Source: Paenibacillus sp. PL2-23 (GTDB lineage Bacteria; Bacillota; Bacilli; Paenibacillales; Paenibacillaceae). From it: 64,000 bases of DNA. Of this stretch, positions 18,001-27,368 are shown piece by piece. The stretch's first letter is position 1; each line of letters begins with the position of its first letter. Below the pieces are notes generated by a model that saw only the letters and a list, made by a program, of their open reading frames with translations, had not been told where the DNA came from and made no database searches. Made by a program: the position numbers and the translations under genes. The stretch spans positions 323,501-387,500 of the forward strand of contig NZ_CP162129.1 of assembly GCF_040834005.1 (NCBI RefSeq), written 5' to 3'.

Positions 18001-19296
18001 TTAAGCTGCCATTTGTATCTGAGCTTGACGAACCGGCCCTATTACATCATTTGCATCGTATTCTTTCTGCTGTGTTCCTAACGTGAAAAGAATTCGGATA
18101 AGCTTTCCACATAATGCGATGATGGACTGTTTCTTCTTCAGCGGGTTCTGACTTCTCGTCGTATAGTAATGATGAAGCGCCTTGAACGCAGGATTCTTAG
18201 CCACCATCGGCATCACGGCCCGAAACAGCAGCGCTCGTAGACGCGAGCGCCCTCGCTTGCTTATTCCGGTCCTACCCTTTCTCTTGCCGGAGCTATTTTC
18301 TTTCAAGTTCAGACCGGCTAAACGAATGATTTGCTGCCCATGGTCGTAGTTGTGGATATCCCCAACTTCAGCCAGAAACCCTGCTACCGTCACCACTCCG
18401 ACGCCTGGCACCGACAACATCTGTGCAGTGCCCGGAATACTCTCGAGGATCTCCAGCACCTTTGCCATGGTTGTCTCGAGCTGCTCGCTAAACAAGTCGT
18501 ATTGTTGCAACAAGACGGCCAGTTCAATTCGAGCTGCCTCTACGCCCTCTGTAAGACCGATTGAGGTGGCGGCTGTAGCCACGAGCTTCTCCGCCCGCTT
18601 TATGCCTACTCCTCGTTTCACTTCTGTCTTCCAATGCTCTAGGACGACCCTGGAGCCCTTAGCCCTAATCTCAGCGGGCAGCGGAAACGCTCTGAGCGTC
18701 ATAAGCGATGCCTTGCCTTCCCAGACTTTGAAGACACTTGTGTACTCCGGGAAGAAGCGGTCAAACCAATTGACGATACGACCTTTAACTTGCGTTAGGC
18801 TTACCGACATCTTTTCTCGGAGATTCATTAGAATCCGGAGATCTGCATACTCTTTTGTCGGCAGATTCGGTTCAGAGTACTTTCCATTGCGAATGAGATC
18901 GGCGATGACTTTCGCGTCCTTGTAGTCGCTCTTCGTCTGCGAGTTATCTTCTAACTCTTTGCTTTTATTGACGTGGTGCGGATTAACGACAACGATTTTA
19001 ATACCTTGCTCCTTCAGGTACGCTGCTAATGGGAACCACTAGTGCCCGGTGGGCTCAATTCCAAAGACGATCTCCGTCTTTTCATGAGCTTGTTTAAGGT
19101 CCTTCATCCAAGTCGCAAGTTTCATCAGCCCGCTCGCATCATTGTGGAACGTACAGTCTTTTCCGAGTTCAATACCGCGGAAATCTACTGCCCGAGCCAC
19201 ATGAATCTTCTTCGCGATGTCTGCTCCTACTACGAGCGTTGAATCGGTAATTTGTGTAATACGTTGAATCTGTTTCTGCTTAAGTTTATACTTCAT
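18001..19296 (-). pseudogene. IS110-family transposase with one in-frame TAG
   Basis: Read leftward from ATG 19296. The N-terminal DEDD RuvC-like domain shows VVGADIAKKIHVARAVD and FGIEPTGH. Then TAG (19041-19039) replaces the Tyr usual in GHYW, and the frame continues WFPLAAYLKEQGIKIVVVNP...DAKVIADLI without a shift. The C-terminal Tnp20 domain has LSVPGVGVVTVAGFLAEVG and GKRKGRTGISKRGRSRLR with the catalytic-Ser region. About 431 codons if read through. One Tyr-to-amber change inactivates it unless suppressed. Confidence 0.88.
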
Positions 19297-19524
19297 GTTG
19301 AGCGTCTCTTTCGTATGTGGGATTGTTCTTGCCGGAACGTTTCCCAGTATACAAGAGGTGCTTTTTTCGTTCAAAGCTCAAATTACTTCATTACAGGAAT
19401 GGCTCCTTAAAAGGTTCGCAGTAAATAATAAGTCTTTAAACATTCCGAACACATTTCTTCGACATCTACATTTATTTGTTTGCATTTTTCACAGTGGTAC
19501 TCGCGGGAAAGCACACTCTTCACA

Positions 19525-20889
19525 TCAAATAGACTCTTTAAGAATCTGAAAAGGTTGAACTTCATCATCCTCACTCCATATTGATGGCTCAGTTCGCCTT
19601 CCGATAGCGATATATTTCATTACTCTCTGATCAATCAAATTTTTGGAATACGTATTCCGACCGTCAAATAACAGGACCTTACCAAACCTGCGATTCATAA
19701 TTCCCCCCAGCATGGACAAGTCAATCCGTTTGAACTCGTCCCACTCTGTTAAGATACAAATCGCATCACAACCGATAGCTGCCTCCATAGCATCTTGACA
19801 CCACTGAATACGAGGATGATCGATCAATTTGCGAAAATTGTTGAGAGCCCTTGGATCATACACTTTAACCGTCATTCCTCTATCCAGAAGCTTTTGAACG
19901 ATACGTAATGATGGGGCCATTCGGACATCGTCCGTATTCGGTTTGAAGGACACTCCCCAAATGCCAATCATCCCATCATCTGGAACCTCGCGAAAAATCT
20001 TTTCCACGAAAACATCAACCTGGAGTTGATTAACTTCAATCACGGCATTCAACAACCGACTCTCATAACCCACTTGTTTAGCCATGGCGACTAAGGCCGA
20101 CATATCCTTTGGGAAACAAGAACCCCCGTAGCCGATTCCGGCATTAAAAAACAATGATCCAATTCGTCTGTCGTCCTTCACCCCTGCCACAACTACGTCG
20201 ATGTCTGCGCCCAACTTGTCACAAATATTAGCCAACTCGTTAATAAATGAGATCCTCGTAGCCAAAAAAGCATTAGCGCAATATTTTATCGCCTCGGCAT
20301 TGTTATAAGAAGTCGTGATAATGTTCTGCGTTAGTTGGCCATGCAGCTCCATCATCGTTGGACAAGGTTCTCCCGAAACTGTTCCGATAACAACGCGATC
20401 AGGGTGCATCACATCCTGAAGAGCAGAACCCTCTCGTAGAAATTCAGGAATAAAATATAACGTGATATTGTCACTAAAGCCTCGTTTGTCAATATATCTT
20501 TTGATTGAACGAGTCGTGCCGATCGGAATTGTACTCTTAAGGACGAGTTTCTTCGGGCCGTTAACGCCATCCAAAACACTATCTATCGCCTTCATAAGGT
20601 AAGTTAAATCAGCACTCCCATCCGGTAAAGATGGCGTTCCAGTCGTGATGAAAATAATCGAGGCTTCTTCTATCGATGATGTAATATCGGTCGTAAAGCG
20701 AATTAGGCTTTTTTGACTCAAGCTCTCTATAAGTTCCTGAACTCCTGGTTCATAGAAAGGGGATTTCATCTTATTCAGCGATTGGATTCGGTCTGCATCC
20801 AAATCCACGCAGGTAACACGTTTCCCCATTTGTGCGAAACACAGTCCCGTAATGAGCCCAACATAACCAGTTCCAATGATTGTAATCAT
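19525..20889 (-). CDS. ugd: UDP-glucose 6-dehydrogenase
   Basis: A 454-residue enzyme oxidising UDP-glucose to UDP-glucuronate with two NAD+. N-terminal Rossmann motif IIGTGYVGLITGLCFA; active-site Lys in AIKYCANAF (K202) and catalytic Cys258 in GYGGSCFPKD; the C-terminal UDP-binding domain contains GVSFKPNTDDVR. RBS GGAGAG lies before ATG 20889. It is 13 nt downstream of the enolase-superfamily gene, in the same operon. The C-terminus is of normal length, so the nearby IS110 did not truncate it. It provides the likely sugar donor for the two glycosyltransferases or the Gfo/Idh enzyme. Confidence 0.95.
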   Translation of the reverse strand: MITIIGTGYVGLITGLCFAQMGKRVTCVDLDADRIQSLNKMKSPFYEPGVQELIESLSQKSLIRFTTDITSSIEEASIIFITTGTPSLPDGSADLTYLMKAIDSVLDGVNGPKKLVLKSTIPIGTTRSIKRYIDKRGFSDNITLYFIPEFLREGSALQDVMHPDRVVIGTVSGEPCPTMMELHGQLTQNIITTSYNNAEAIKYCANAFLATRISFINELANICDKLGADIDVVVAGVKDDRRIGSLFFNAGIGYGGSCFPKDMSALVAMAKQVGYESRLLNAVIEVNQLQVDVFVEKIFREVPDDGMIGIWGVSFKPNTDDVRMAPSLRIVQKLLDRGMTVKVYDPRALNNFRKLIDHPRIQWCQDAMEAAIGCDAICILTEWDEFKRIDLSMLGGIMNRRFGKVLLFDGRNTYSKNLIDQRVMKYIAIGRRTEPSIWSEDDEVQPFQILKESI

Positions 20890-20902
20890 TCACTCTTCTC
20901 TC

Positions 20903-22303
20903 CTAACTGCTATATTGAACTGTTTCAAGTCGCTTGATATTGTATTGCAAGCGGCATCCGAAAGGCGACTGATTGACATGTCCTAACGATATTGCTCCCA
21001 TACGTATGGAGAGCTTGGCAAAGCCGTCCTCATGACGTTCATAAAGGTCCGGATATAGCTCTAAAATGTTCTGCTCAAGATCGTCCGGGAACATGTTTAA
21101 TCCTTTAAAATAATGATGGCCATTTCGCTCTGTATGAATAATTCCCAAACTGGCCGCGACTGCTAAATCTTGAAGTAGCGAATACGGTCCAATACTTGAT
21201 AAATCTTCACTAGTTATCTGATATTCTCCGGTTATATAACCTTGTCGCATATATAACTCTTGAAGAGCCAGATTTGCAACGCTTTTAAGAACACCCTTGC
21301 AATTTTTATGACTGACTCCTCTGTAACCACATGAGATCGCATGTTTATAGCTTGTTAGTTCACCATCAGCCTCATCAATGATAATGCTGGGCAATTTCGA
21401 GTCAACGGATTCGAGAAATGCGTTCATACGAGCGACGGGCTGTTCAATATAGAGCAGATGCTCCAGTAACTGCTTCATGTGATCATTGTCGATAAGATCA
21501 TTCCAATACCGTTGAAAGGAGCTCATTGTTTTAAAGTTTTCATTTCCATCTAAAGTTATATAGAATTTATTACAGTCCCGTCGTAGAATCCCTTGAATTG
21601 ATTCAAGCCTGCTTCTATCCCATTCCAGCTCCCCTGAAAGCTTGATCTTGAAATAAGAAAGTCCGTATGTTTGGACAATCTCTTGGAGGTTCCATGGCAA
21701 GCCGTCCTTTAGGCCGGCATTTTCCTCTTCCAATGGATCAGCCAAGCCTATTGTGTGCCTGACCAAAATATGATCTATCGGCTTCGCCGGTATGAAGTCC
21801 TGTGGATGAACCCCCGATAGTTCTGGATAAAAAAATGCTAAATCTATACCAAATGCATTAGTTATCAGGGCTTGATGAAATGTAGTTTTGGTCGCTCTAC
21901 AGTATGCATCAATTAATGCTCTCTCAAGCAAACTTATCCCTAACGACCAAAGTAGAGGAGGATAAGTTTGCTCGAATGTTATTTTCTGCAATTCATAAAG
22001 TCGACTCCATAGTTCAAATACCGATTCTCCTCTTCTTAGAGCCTTAATGTGGGTAATTGCTCCTTTAATGACCGCTATAAGCGCCTTATACTCCTTGCTT
22101 ATCGTAAGCAATTTATCCTTAATGAACCAACGAGGCATAAGGTTTTCTGCGGCAGTTCCTTGTACTACTTCACCGTCTATCGAAGCGGTTAACTGTATGA
22201 TTACATGGTTGACTTCTCGCACGGTTGTAATTCCATATCGAAAAGGAATTCTCGTTTGTATCGGTATCTCGCATACCTCTACTTGCTGAATTTCAATTGA
22301 CAT
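20903..22303 (-). CDS. Enolase-superfamily enzyme, MLE-like active site, substrate unknown
   Basis: A 466-residue protein. The N-terminal capping domain (IQTRIPFRYGITTVREV) is followed by a barrel with K219-x-K221 (YFKIKLSG), metal ligands D252 (TLDGNE), E287 (YIEQPV) and D310/E311 (IIIDEADG), and a Lys after beta-6 (SHKNCKG, K333). This matches the muconate-lactonising/OSBS/dipeptide-epimerase layout, in which the enzyme abstracts a proton alpha to a carboxylate. A uronic acid or amino-acid carboxylate would fit the cluster. It is longer than usual (about 350-400), with an extra C-terminal segment. Start overlaps the upstream glycosyltransferase gene by 11 nt. Confidence 0.8.
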   Translation of the reverse strand: MSIEIQQVEVCEIPIQTRIPFRYGITTVREVNHVIIQLTASIDGEVVQGTAAENLMPRWFIKDKLLTISKEYKALIAVIKGAITHIKALRRGESVFELWSRLYELQKITFEQTYPPLLWSLGISLLERALIDAYCRATKTTFHQALITNAFGIDLAFFYPELSGVHPQDFIPAKPIDHILVRHTIGLADPLEEENAGLKDGLPWNLQEIVQTYGLSYFKIKLSGELEWDRSRLESIQGILRRDCNKFYITLDGNENFKTMSSFQRYWNDLIDNDHMKQLLEHLLYIEQPVARMNAFLESVDSKLPSIIIDEADGELTSYKHAISCGYRGVSHKNCKGVLKSVANLALQELYMRQGYITGEYQITSEDLSSIGPYSLLQDLAVAASLGIIHTERNGHHYFKGLNMFPDDLEQNILELYPDLYERHEDGFAKLSIRMGAISLGHVNQSPFGCRLQYNIKRLETVQYSS

Positions 22304-23621
22304 CTCTCTCTCCTTCTTTTCCCACTATGGCAGAAGACGTTTGGATTGTGCTAATATACGAGAATAGTTTGTCGGTAAAACGTTGATCCGCTTTGAACTT
22401 ATATAAACCGCTAAACAATTCTGTCATATTGCATGCCGTCTGGGCTTCTTCGGCCATTCTCTCACAATAGTCAAATAAATAATTTGGTCCCCTTAATACA
22501 GCAATTAAATCCGTAACTTGGCTGTATACATTGATCGTTGAACTTAAGAAACAGTTCTGCAATTGAAAAACGTTTGGCCTTTCGCCAGGTTTATAAATCA
22601 TGGGGTTCAGAAGATATGCATTAAGTCGAATCGCTTCAGCAATATGGCGCAGGGACAATGCTGGATTTTCCGATGCAATCAGCGATGCGTAGTTAACATG
22701 GTGGTGCGCTGCTGCAGGATTTGCTTCTAGCGCTTTCAAACCATATTCAATCGATAACGTTTTCATATTCCTGCGTAGGAATATCTCCGAAAGGATCATG
22801 TACCCCCTATCCATGTATTCCGAATTCTTCTCGAGCATTTTTTTGATTTGGTCCTCTGCTTCGTTCAACTGATCTAAGGACAAATACAACTGAGATAAAT
22901 ATAAGCGTGCACGTTGAGTCGCCCTTCCTGTCCTGTCTAAAGAAATTGATTCCTGGAAGTACTTTTCCGCCGTAGAGATGTATCCTTGAGCGGCATACTC
23001 TAGACCTAAGTAATAATGAAAATGAGGATTTTGGGGGTCTTCTCTCAGTTCCTCATATAACCGACTCATGTATGTGTTTCGTTTCAAGGCCGTCTTTCGA
23101 TGAAATAAAATATCAAAATGATGGATCGCAACATCGTTAAGCACTTGGATCTCCCCACGTAACTTAACAATGGATTTCCCAGGTGAGGCATGGATATGAT
23201 GCGGGCCGTATTTGACCTCAGGATGATTTCGGAACAACCGAAGCAGTTGGGTATACGCCCATTGGCCTTCTCCTAAGTATTCATATCTAGGTAGCAAGAA
23301 TCCAAACGTTCTTTCGCTCGTATCGTTTATATGCTTATAAATATTTATCAATGCTTGAGTCGACAAGCACTCATCAACATCAACGACAAGAATCCACGAT
23401 TTCGTTGCCGCATTCATGTAGTGATTGCGGGCTCCATCCCAAATCCCCTCTTGAGCCTCGACAACAATCGCCCCATACTCTTGCCGCGCAAAATCCACGT
23501 CGCCGCGGGGACCGTTGTTAGCAATTACTATTTCGTCAACGTATTGGTAAATACTATCCAAACAACTCCTGAGAAACTTATTTTGTTCCTTCACGAGGAT
23601 GCACGCCGAAACAGTACTCAT
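22293..23621 (-). CDS. GT2 glycosyltransferase with C-terminal TPR-like region
   Basis: About 442 residues from ATG 23621 (GGAGG 6 nt upstream). The GT-A domain starts SACILVKEQNKFLRSCLDSI and has the metal-binding DVDE at 81-84, preceded by WILVV. Residues about 190-350 are helical repeats of TPR type (HYYLGLEYAAQGYISTAEKY, LYLSQLYLSLDQLNEAEDQI). GT2 plus TPR is the architecture of SunS, the glycosyltransferase that modifies the Cys of sublancin, and of other peptide- or protein-modifying enzymes. That points to a peptide or protein acceptor, but no precursor gene was recognised nearby. Confidence 0.85.
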   Translation of the reverse strand: MSTVSACILVKEQNKFLRSCLDSIYQYVDEIVIANNGPRGDVDFARQEYGAIVVEAQEGIWDGARNHYMNAATKSWILVVDVDECLSTQALINIYKHINDTSERTFGFLLPRYEYLGEGQWAYTQLLRLFRNHPEVKYGPHHIHASPGKSIVKLRGEIQVLNDVAIHHFDILFHRKTALKRNTYMSRLYEELREDPQNPHFHYYLGLEYAAQGYISTAEKYFQESISLDRTGRATQRARLYLSQLYLSLDQLNEAEDQIKKMLEKNSEYMDRGYMILSEIFLRRNMKTLSIEYGLKALEANPAAAHHHVNYASLIASENPALSLRHIAEAIRLNAYLLNPMIYKPGERPNVFQLQNCFLSSTINVYSQVTDLIAVLRGPNYLFDYCERMAEEAQTACNMTELFSGLYKFKADQRFTDKLFSYISTIQTSSAIVGKEGERDVN

Positions 23622-23715
23622 ATAAAACCTCCGCATAACTTACTTCCGCTATTTAGTCTATTGTCTCTGCAAAGTGTCTACAATAATTCAGGTGGATTAC
23701 GGCCTAACTCTGGAA

Positions 23716-24747
23716 TTACAAATCCTCCAAAATACTTCTGTATAGTTCGCAGAGCTCGTCCTTCACGGTAGCATTGTCCATTGCAAACTCATATAACCGA
23801 TTTGCTTCTTCAAAGTGTATTTTCGATAAATTCCAACATCTTAAGAATAAGTAACATTCGAGATTCTGGTATTTCTTGCAGAATTCCACTGCATTCCGAA
23901 TGGAAGAGACTTTCGATTGCTCACGGGGATGATATTGATGATAGTTCACGCATTCCTTGCTTATTTGTAAATCCGCACCGCTTCCCCAAAATCTATAACT
24001 TAAATCTGTGTCTTCCATTCCCCAGCCTTTGAATCTTGTATCGAACATTCCTACCTCAGAGAGCAACGATTGGTGTAGAGATAGATTGGCAGTTGTGCCA
24101 AGGATCCATTTAAAATGAAAACCACTCAACTGTTCACCATAGGTATCCACGACTCGCGGAAAATTATCATACCCATCTGTTACTATATAAGGCTCCATTA
24201 CATCCCAGTGATGTCCCAGGATGCAATCGCGTTGAATGAGTCTTCTTTCTTCGGGTTGCTCGAAAATCTCGCCTAGATGTGGTGACTTCCTAAACAAGCA
24301 GACAAGTTCTCGTTGTCTAAGTTTAATAGACGGGTGATATACCGTAAGGATATTATGTTTCCACCCAATGACAACGCGCTTTTCGCCTCCCTTTTCAAGC
24401 TCATTTTTATGCATTGATACAAAGCAAGGAGAAGCGATACGGTCATCGTCGTTGAAGAGGATGTATCTTCCGGCAGCATGTTGAAGTGCCGTATTCCGAG
24501 CGTATGCTCTTCCACGATTTGTGTGAGTTAAATACTTCAAGTTGATAGTCCGTTCATACTTTCGTACTACATCTTTCGTGTTGTCCGTACTTCCGTCATC
24601 AACAACAATGATCTCAAAATCTTGATCATCTTGATTGACGAATGAAGCAAGAGTCAGATCAAGATAATTTGCTTTATTGTAGGTCGGCATGATCACACTG
24701 GTGGTAACGATAGCGCTTTCTCCTTCCAGAATAGTATTGGGAAGCAT
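23716..24747 (-). CDS. GT2 glycosyltransferase with galactosyltransferase-type C-terminus
   Basis: A 343-residue GT-A enzyme: TTSVIMPTYNKANYLDLTL, IIVVDDGSTDNTKDVV, NRGRAYARNTAL, the metal-binding DDD (100-102) and a C-terminal GWGMEDTDLSYRFW typical of GT27-like domains. It probably transfers a hexose or uronate from a UDP donor. First gene of the leftward operon. No RBS is evident before ATG 24747, which follows ATATTATATAA directly, so the message may be leaderless or the true start further in. It is separated by ~95 bp from the next glycosyltransferase gene. Confidence 0.88.
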   Translation of the reverse strand: MLPNTILEGESAIVTTSVIMPTYNKANYLDLTLASFVNQDDQDFEIIVVDDGSTDNTKDVVRKYERTINLKYLTHTNRGRAYARNTALQHAAGRYILFNDDDRIASPCFVSMHKNELEKGGEKRVVIGWKHNILTVYHPSIKLRQRELVCLFRKSPHLGEIFEQPEERRLIQRDCILGHHWDVMEPYIVTDGYDNFPRVVDTYGEQLSGFHFKWILGTTANLSLHQSLLSEVGMFDTRFKGWGMEDTDLSYRFWGSGADLQISKECVNYHQYHPREQSKVSSIRNAVEFCKKYQNLECYLFLRCWNLSKIHFEEANRLYEFAMDNATVKDELCELYRSILEDL

Positions 24748-25019
24748 TTATATAATATGTGGCCCGTGTTAATTCTTCTATATCACACCTGTATTAAAGG
24801 AGTTTTGAAATAGATTATAATTCAGCGGGTTATTTCAACCTTCAAGAACTATTAGTAGTACAAGTGCATTATTATATTTCTCTACTAAAAGTGACATAGT
24901 TCTTCATAGAAAGTCCCAAATACTATAGAATCGTGGGAAATAGAGAGGGGGTAAGTTGTCAATCTGCGAAAATTATGCAAATTTCATCGTATTATAACTA
25001 CTTATGGAAATTCACAACT
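24748..25019. promoter_or_regulatory. Divergent control region of the glycoconjugate cluster
   Basis: AT-rich DNA between the leftward operon and the rightward regulator/dehydrogenase operon. Both promoters should lie here. A strong RBS-like GAGAGGGGG (24943-24951) precedes only a 13-codon TTG frame (MSICENYANFIVL), which may be chance. No clear operator was identified. Confidence 0.45.
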
Positions 25020-25183
25020 TATGGTGCTACAAGATGTCAAGACAGCTTTTTTAGATTTTTAAGGTGTGAAATATTGCATAACTATCTTAATTCTATTAAT
25101 CTGCGACAACTATCTTGACAAACACCGGCTTCATACAACTAAGATACTCCTTTTTGGCTGTCTAGTTTCTATGTAGCATTATA
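25020..25183. mobile_element. 164-bp MITE derived from the IS3 element at 29396
   Basis: The left ~55 bp (TATGGTGCTACAAGATGTCA onward) and right ~60 bp (ending ATGTAGCATTATA) closely match the two ends of the 1.4-kb IS3 element at 29396-30795. The transposase genes are missing. ACT flanks both sides (25017-25019 and 25184-25186), a 3-bp target duplication like that of the parent. It lies between the promoter region and the RBS of the regulator gene. Confidence 0.85.
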
Positions 25184-25201
25184 ACTTTGGAGGTTGCTTA
25201 A

Positions 25202-26062
25202 ATGAGGATAAAAGATACCTCTGTTTCGCTTGGATTAACTAAGAAGGAACTTTCGATGTTGAATGCTGCGGCTGAGGTGAACAGTTTTACTAAATCGCTT
25301 ACAACAGACTATACGGAACTTAGGACACTAACTGAACTCTTATTACAGAATACTGATATTATCAAACTTTTTATCAAATATATTAATTTGTGGTTGAAAG
25401 ATTCCACCTTCCCCTATCTTCTTTTGCTCACGGATCCAAGAGGAGTCTTGCTTGCGGTCGAAGGAGATACTGATAATTTATACTTGTCGGAGACATTAGG
25501 ACTTAAGGCGGGGGTCAATCTTGGAAAGAAAAATATAGGTAGTCACTCCATATCAGGAGCTATCGAGTATAAACGTTCGGTCTATTTACCGAAGCAAGAT
25601 AACTATTTAGATATATTAAAACAATGGAATGAAATTAGCTGTATTATAAAAGGTGTTGCTGGAGAAATTAAGGGATACATCACGCTCATGACAACTTCTA
25701 CCCTTACGGTAAACTTCCTCCATTTCGTTGCGAAACAGATCTCTGTCACAATCACCCACGATTTAAAGTTACAATCGTTATCAGAAATTCCTCTTGAAGA
25801 AAGAATCAATGAAACATTACTAGAATACAATTTGACGAATCGAGAACGTCAGATAACGAAATACTGGATACTTGATTACGATTACAAGCGAATAAGCGAG
25901 ATTTTAAGTATTAGCGAGAATACAGTGCGAGTATTTATCAGTAAGATCAACCAAAAAATAAACGTAAAATCAAAGGCTTCAATGGTCTTAAAGGTATTGT
26001 TAGCCGACAACTTACCTTTGAACCATAATTACGCAAGAGCCTCGGAGGGTTATCGTGAATAA
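25202..26062 (+). CDS. GAF-like sensor with LuxR-type HTH, cluster regulator
   Basis: A 286-residue protein; RBS GGAGG lies 10 nt before ATG. Residues about 45-200 look like a GAF domain of the type seen in AcoR-like activators (LLTDPRGVLLAVEGD, LGKKNIGSHSISGAIEYKR, GVAGEIKGYITLMTT). Residues about 222-275 are a LuxR-family HTH (LTNRERQITKYWILDYDYKR, ISENTVRVFISKINQKINV). It overlaps the dehydrogenase start by 8 nt and is divergent from the glycosyltransferase operon, as expected for a pathway-specific regulator that senses a small molecule. The MITE just upstream may alter its expression. Confidence 0.8.
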   Translation: MRIKDTSVSLGLTKKELSMLNAAAEVNSFTKSLTTDYTELRTLTELLLQNTDIIKLFIKYINLWLKDSTFPYLLLLTDPRGVLLAVEGDTDNLYLSETLGLKAGVNLGKKNIGSHSISGAIEYKRSVYLPKQDNYLDILKQWNEISCIIKGVAGEIKGYITLMTTSTLTVNFLHFVAKQISVTITHDLKLQSLSEIPLEERINETLLEYNLTNRERQITKYWILDYDYKRISEILSISENTVRVFISKINQKINVKSKASMVLKVLLADNLPLNHNYARASEGYRE

Positions 26063-26202
26063 TGTAAGGGTTGCCATTATAGGATGCGGACATATCGGTC
26101 GAATTCACGCAAAAGAAATACATTCGATCCCAACTGCAAAGTGATGCTAGACTAAATAGTAGACACAGATTAGACTGGTGAAATAACTTTTATCGGGGGA
26201 CT

Positions 26203-26496
26203 GTGTCAAAGATGAAAAAACCACTTTATGATGAAGCGTACAAAAGAAAGACAGTTCAATATATCAAGGAAAGCGGCAAGGCGGTGGCGGAGGTAGCCCG
26301 CGAATTAAAGATCAAGGACAATACGTTATATGGCTGGATGAAGAAGTACGGTAGCGAACCGGAAATCGTTCAAAACCAAGCCTTTAAGTCGGAAGATCAC
26401 CAATTACGAGAGATGCAGCGACAAATACGTGAACTACAGGAAGAGAATGAAATATTAAAAAAGGCTATGCACTTCTTCGCGAAAGACCGTCGGTGA
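26203..26496 (+). CDS. IS3-family OrfA
   Basis: A 97-residue protein with a helix-turn-helix (YDEAYKRKTVQYIKESGKAV, VARELKIKDNTLYGWMKKYG) and a C-terminal leucine-zipper-like helix (LREMQRQIRELQEENEILKK). OrfA binds the IS ends, and its fusion with OrfB forms the transposase. Its stop overlaps the GTG of orfB (GTGA). The frame is intact. Confidence 0.92.
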   Translation: MSKMKKPLYDEAYKRKTVQYIKESGKAVAEVARELKIKDNTLYGWMKKYGSEPEIVQNQAFKSEDHQLREMQRQIRELQEENEILKKAMHFFAKDRR

Positions 26497-27368
26497 TTTA
26501 CCAATTCATCCACGAACTCCGCTCCGAACACCGACTGGAGAAGATGTGCAAAGTAATGAACGTATCTCGAAGCGGATATTACAAATGGAGAGATCGTCCT
26601 GAGAGTGAACGTGAGCTCCAGCATAAAGAATGGACCGCCCAGGCCAAGGAAGTCTTCGAAGAATCACGGCAGCTCTACGGGAGTCCAAAGGTCACTCAAA
26701 AGCTTCATCAGCAAGGAGTGGAGATCTCCGAGCGGACCGTAACGCGCATCATGAACGAGCAACAATGGAAATCACGGACGGTAAAAAAGTATAAGGCAAC
26801 GACGAATTCCAAACATAACATGCCGGTCCAGGAGAACATCCTCAATCAGGAGTTTAAAGCAAGTAAGCCTAATGAGAAGTGGGTTACAGATATTACCTAT
26901 ATCCCCACTGCCGAAGGATGGCTCTATCTAGCGAGCGTAATGGATCTCTTCTCCCGCATGATCGTTGGCTGGCATATGAGTGACCGCATGACGAAAGAAC
27001 TCGTTATAAGGGCTCTGCAGCAGGCTCACGGCCGCCAGCAGCCGGAAGGTGAAGTGCTTCATCATTCTGATCGCGGAAGCCAATATGCCTCTCACGATTA
27101 TCAGAAGCAGCTCCAGACCTATTCCATGAAAGGCAGCATGAGTCGAAAGGGAAACTGTTACGACAACGCTTGCATCGAGTCCTTTCATAGCATTATCAAA
27201 AAAGAGTTAATCTACCTAAACAAGTACCAAACACGTGAAGAAGCACAAAAGAGCATCTTCGAGTATATTGAAGTATTTTACAACAACCAACGCATCCATT
27301 CTTCAATCCAGTATTTTACACCTAGGGAATACGAACGCCAATTTTACGTTAATGCAGTACAGCGGTGA
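26493..27368 (+). CDS. IS3-family OrfB transposase
   Basis: A 291-residue DDE protein starting at GTG. HTH_21-like N-terminus (LYGSPKVTQKLHQQGVEIS); core motifs WVTDITYIPT (Asp), LHHSDRGSQYAS (Asp) and SRKGNCYDNACIESFHS (Glu); C-terminal YNNQRIHSSIQYFTPREYE. It appears complete, so this element is probably active or recently so. Confidence 0.95.
   Translation: MIYQFIHELRSEHRLEKMCKVMNVSRSGYYKWRDRPESERELQHKEWTAQAKEVFEESRQLYGSPKVTQKLHQQGVEISERTVTRIMNEQQWKSRTVKKYKATTNSKHNMPVQENILNQEFKASKPNEKWVTDITYIPTAEGWLYLASVMDLFSRMIVGWHMSDRMTKELVIRALQQAHGRQQPEGEVLHHSDRGSQYASHDYQKQLQTYSMKGSMSRKGNCYDNACIESFHSIIKKELIYLNKYQTREEAQKSIFEYIEVFYNNQRIHSSIQYFTPREYERQFYVNAVQR

Larger units (their letters stand above)
17640..19500 (-). 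mobile_element. IS110-family element between gtaB and ugd
   Basis: A DEDD-type transposase gene (18001-19296, minus) with a ~360-bp non-coding tail. It interrupts what should be a ugd-gtaB operon. IS110 elements lack terminal inverted repeats, so the exact ends could not be placed; the limits given are approximate. Confidence 0.7.

Noticed and set aside
24933..25118. A 61-codon frame beginning MGNREGVSC as a precursor peptide for the cluster
   Set aside because: More than half of it is MITE sequence, so the frame is a product of the insertion; no RBS for its ATG.
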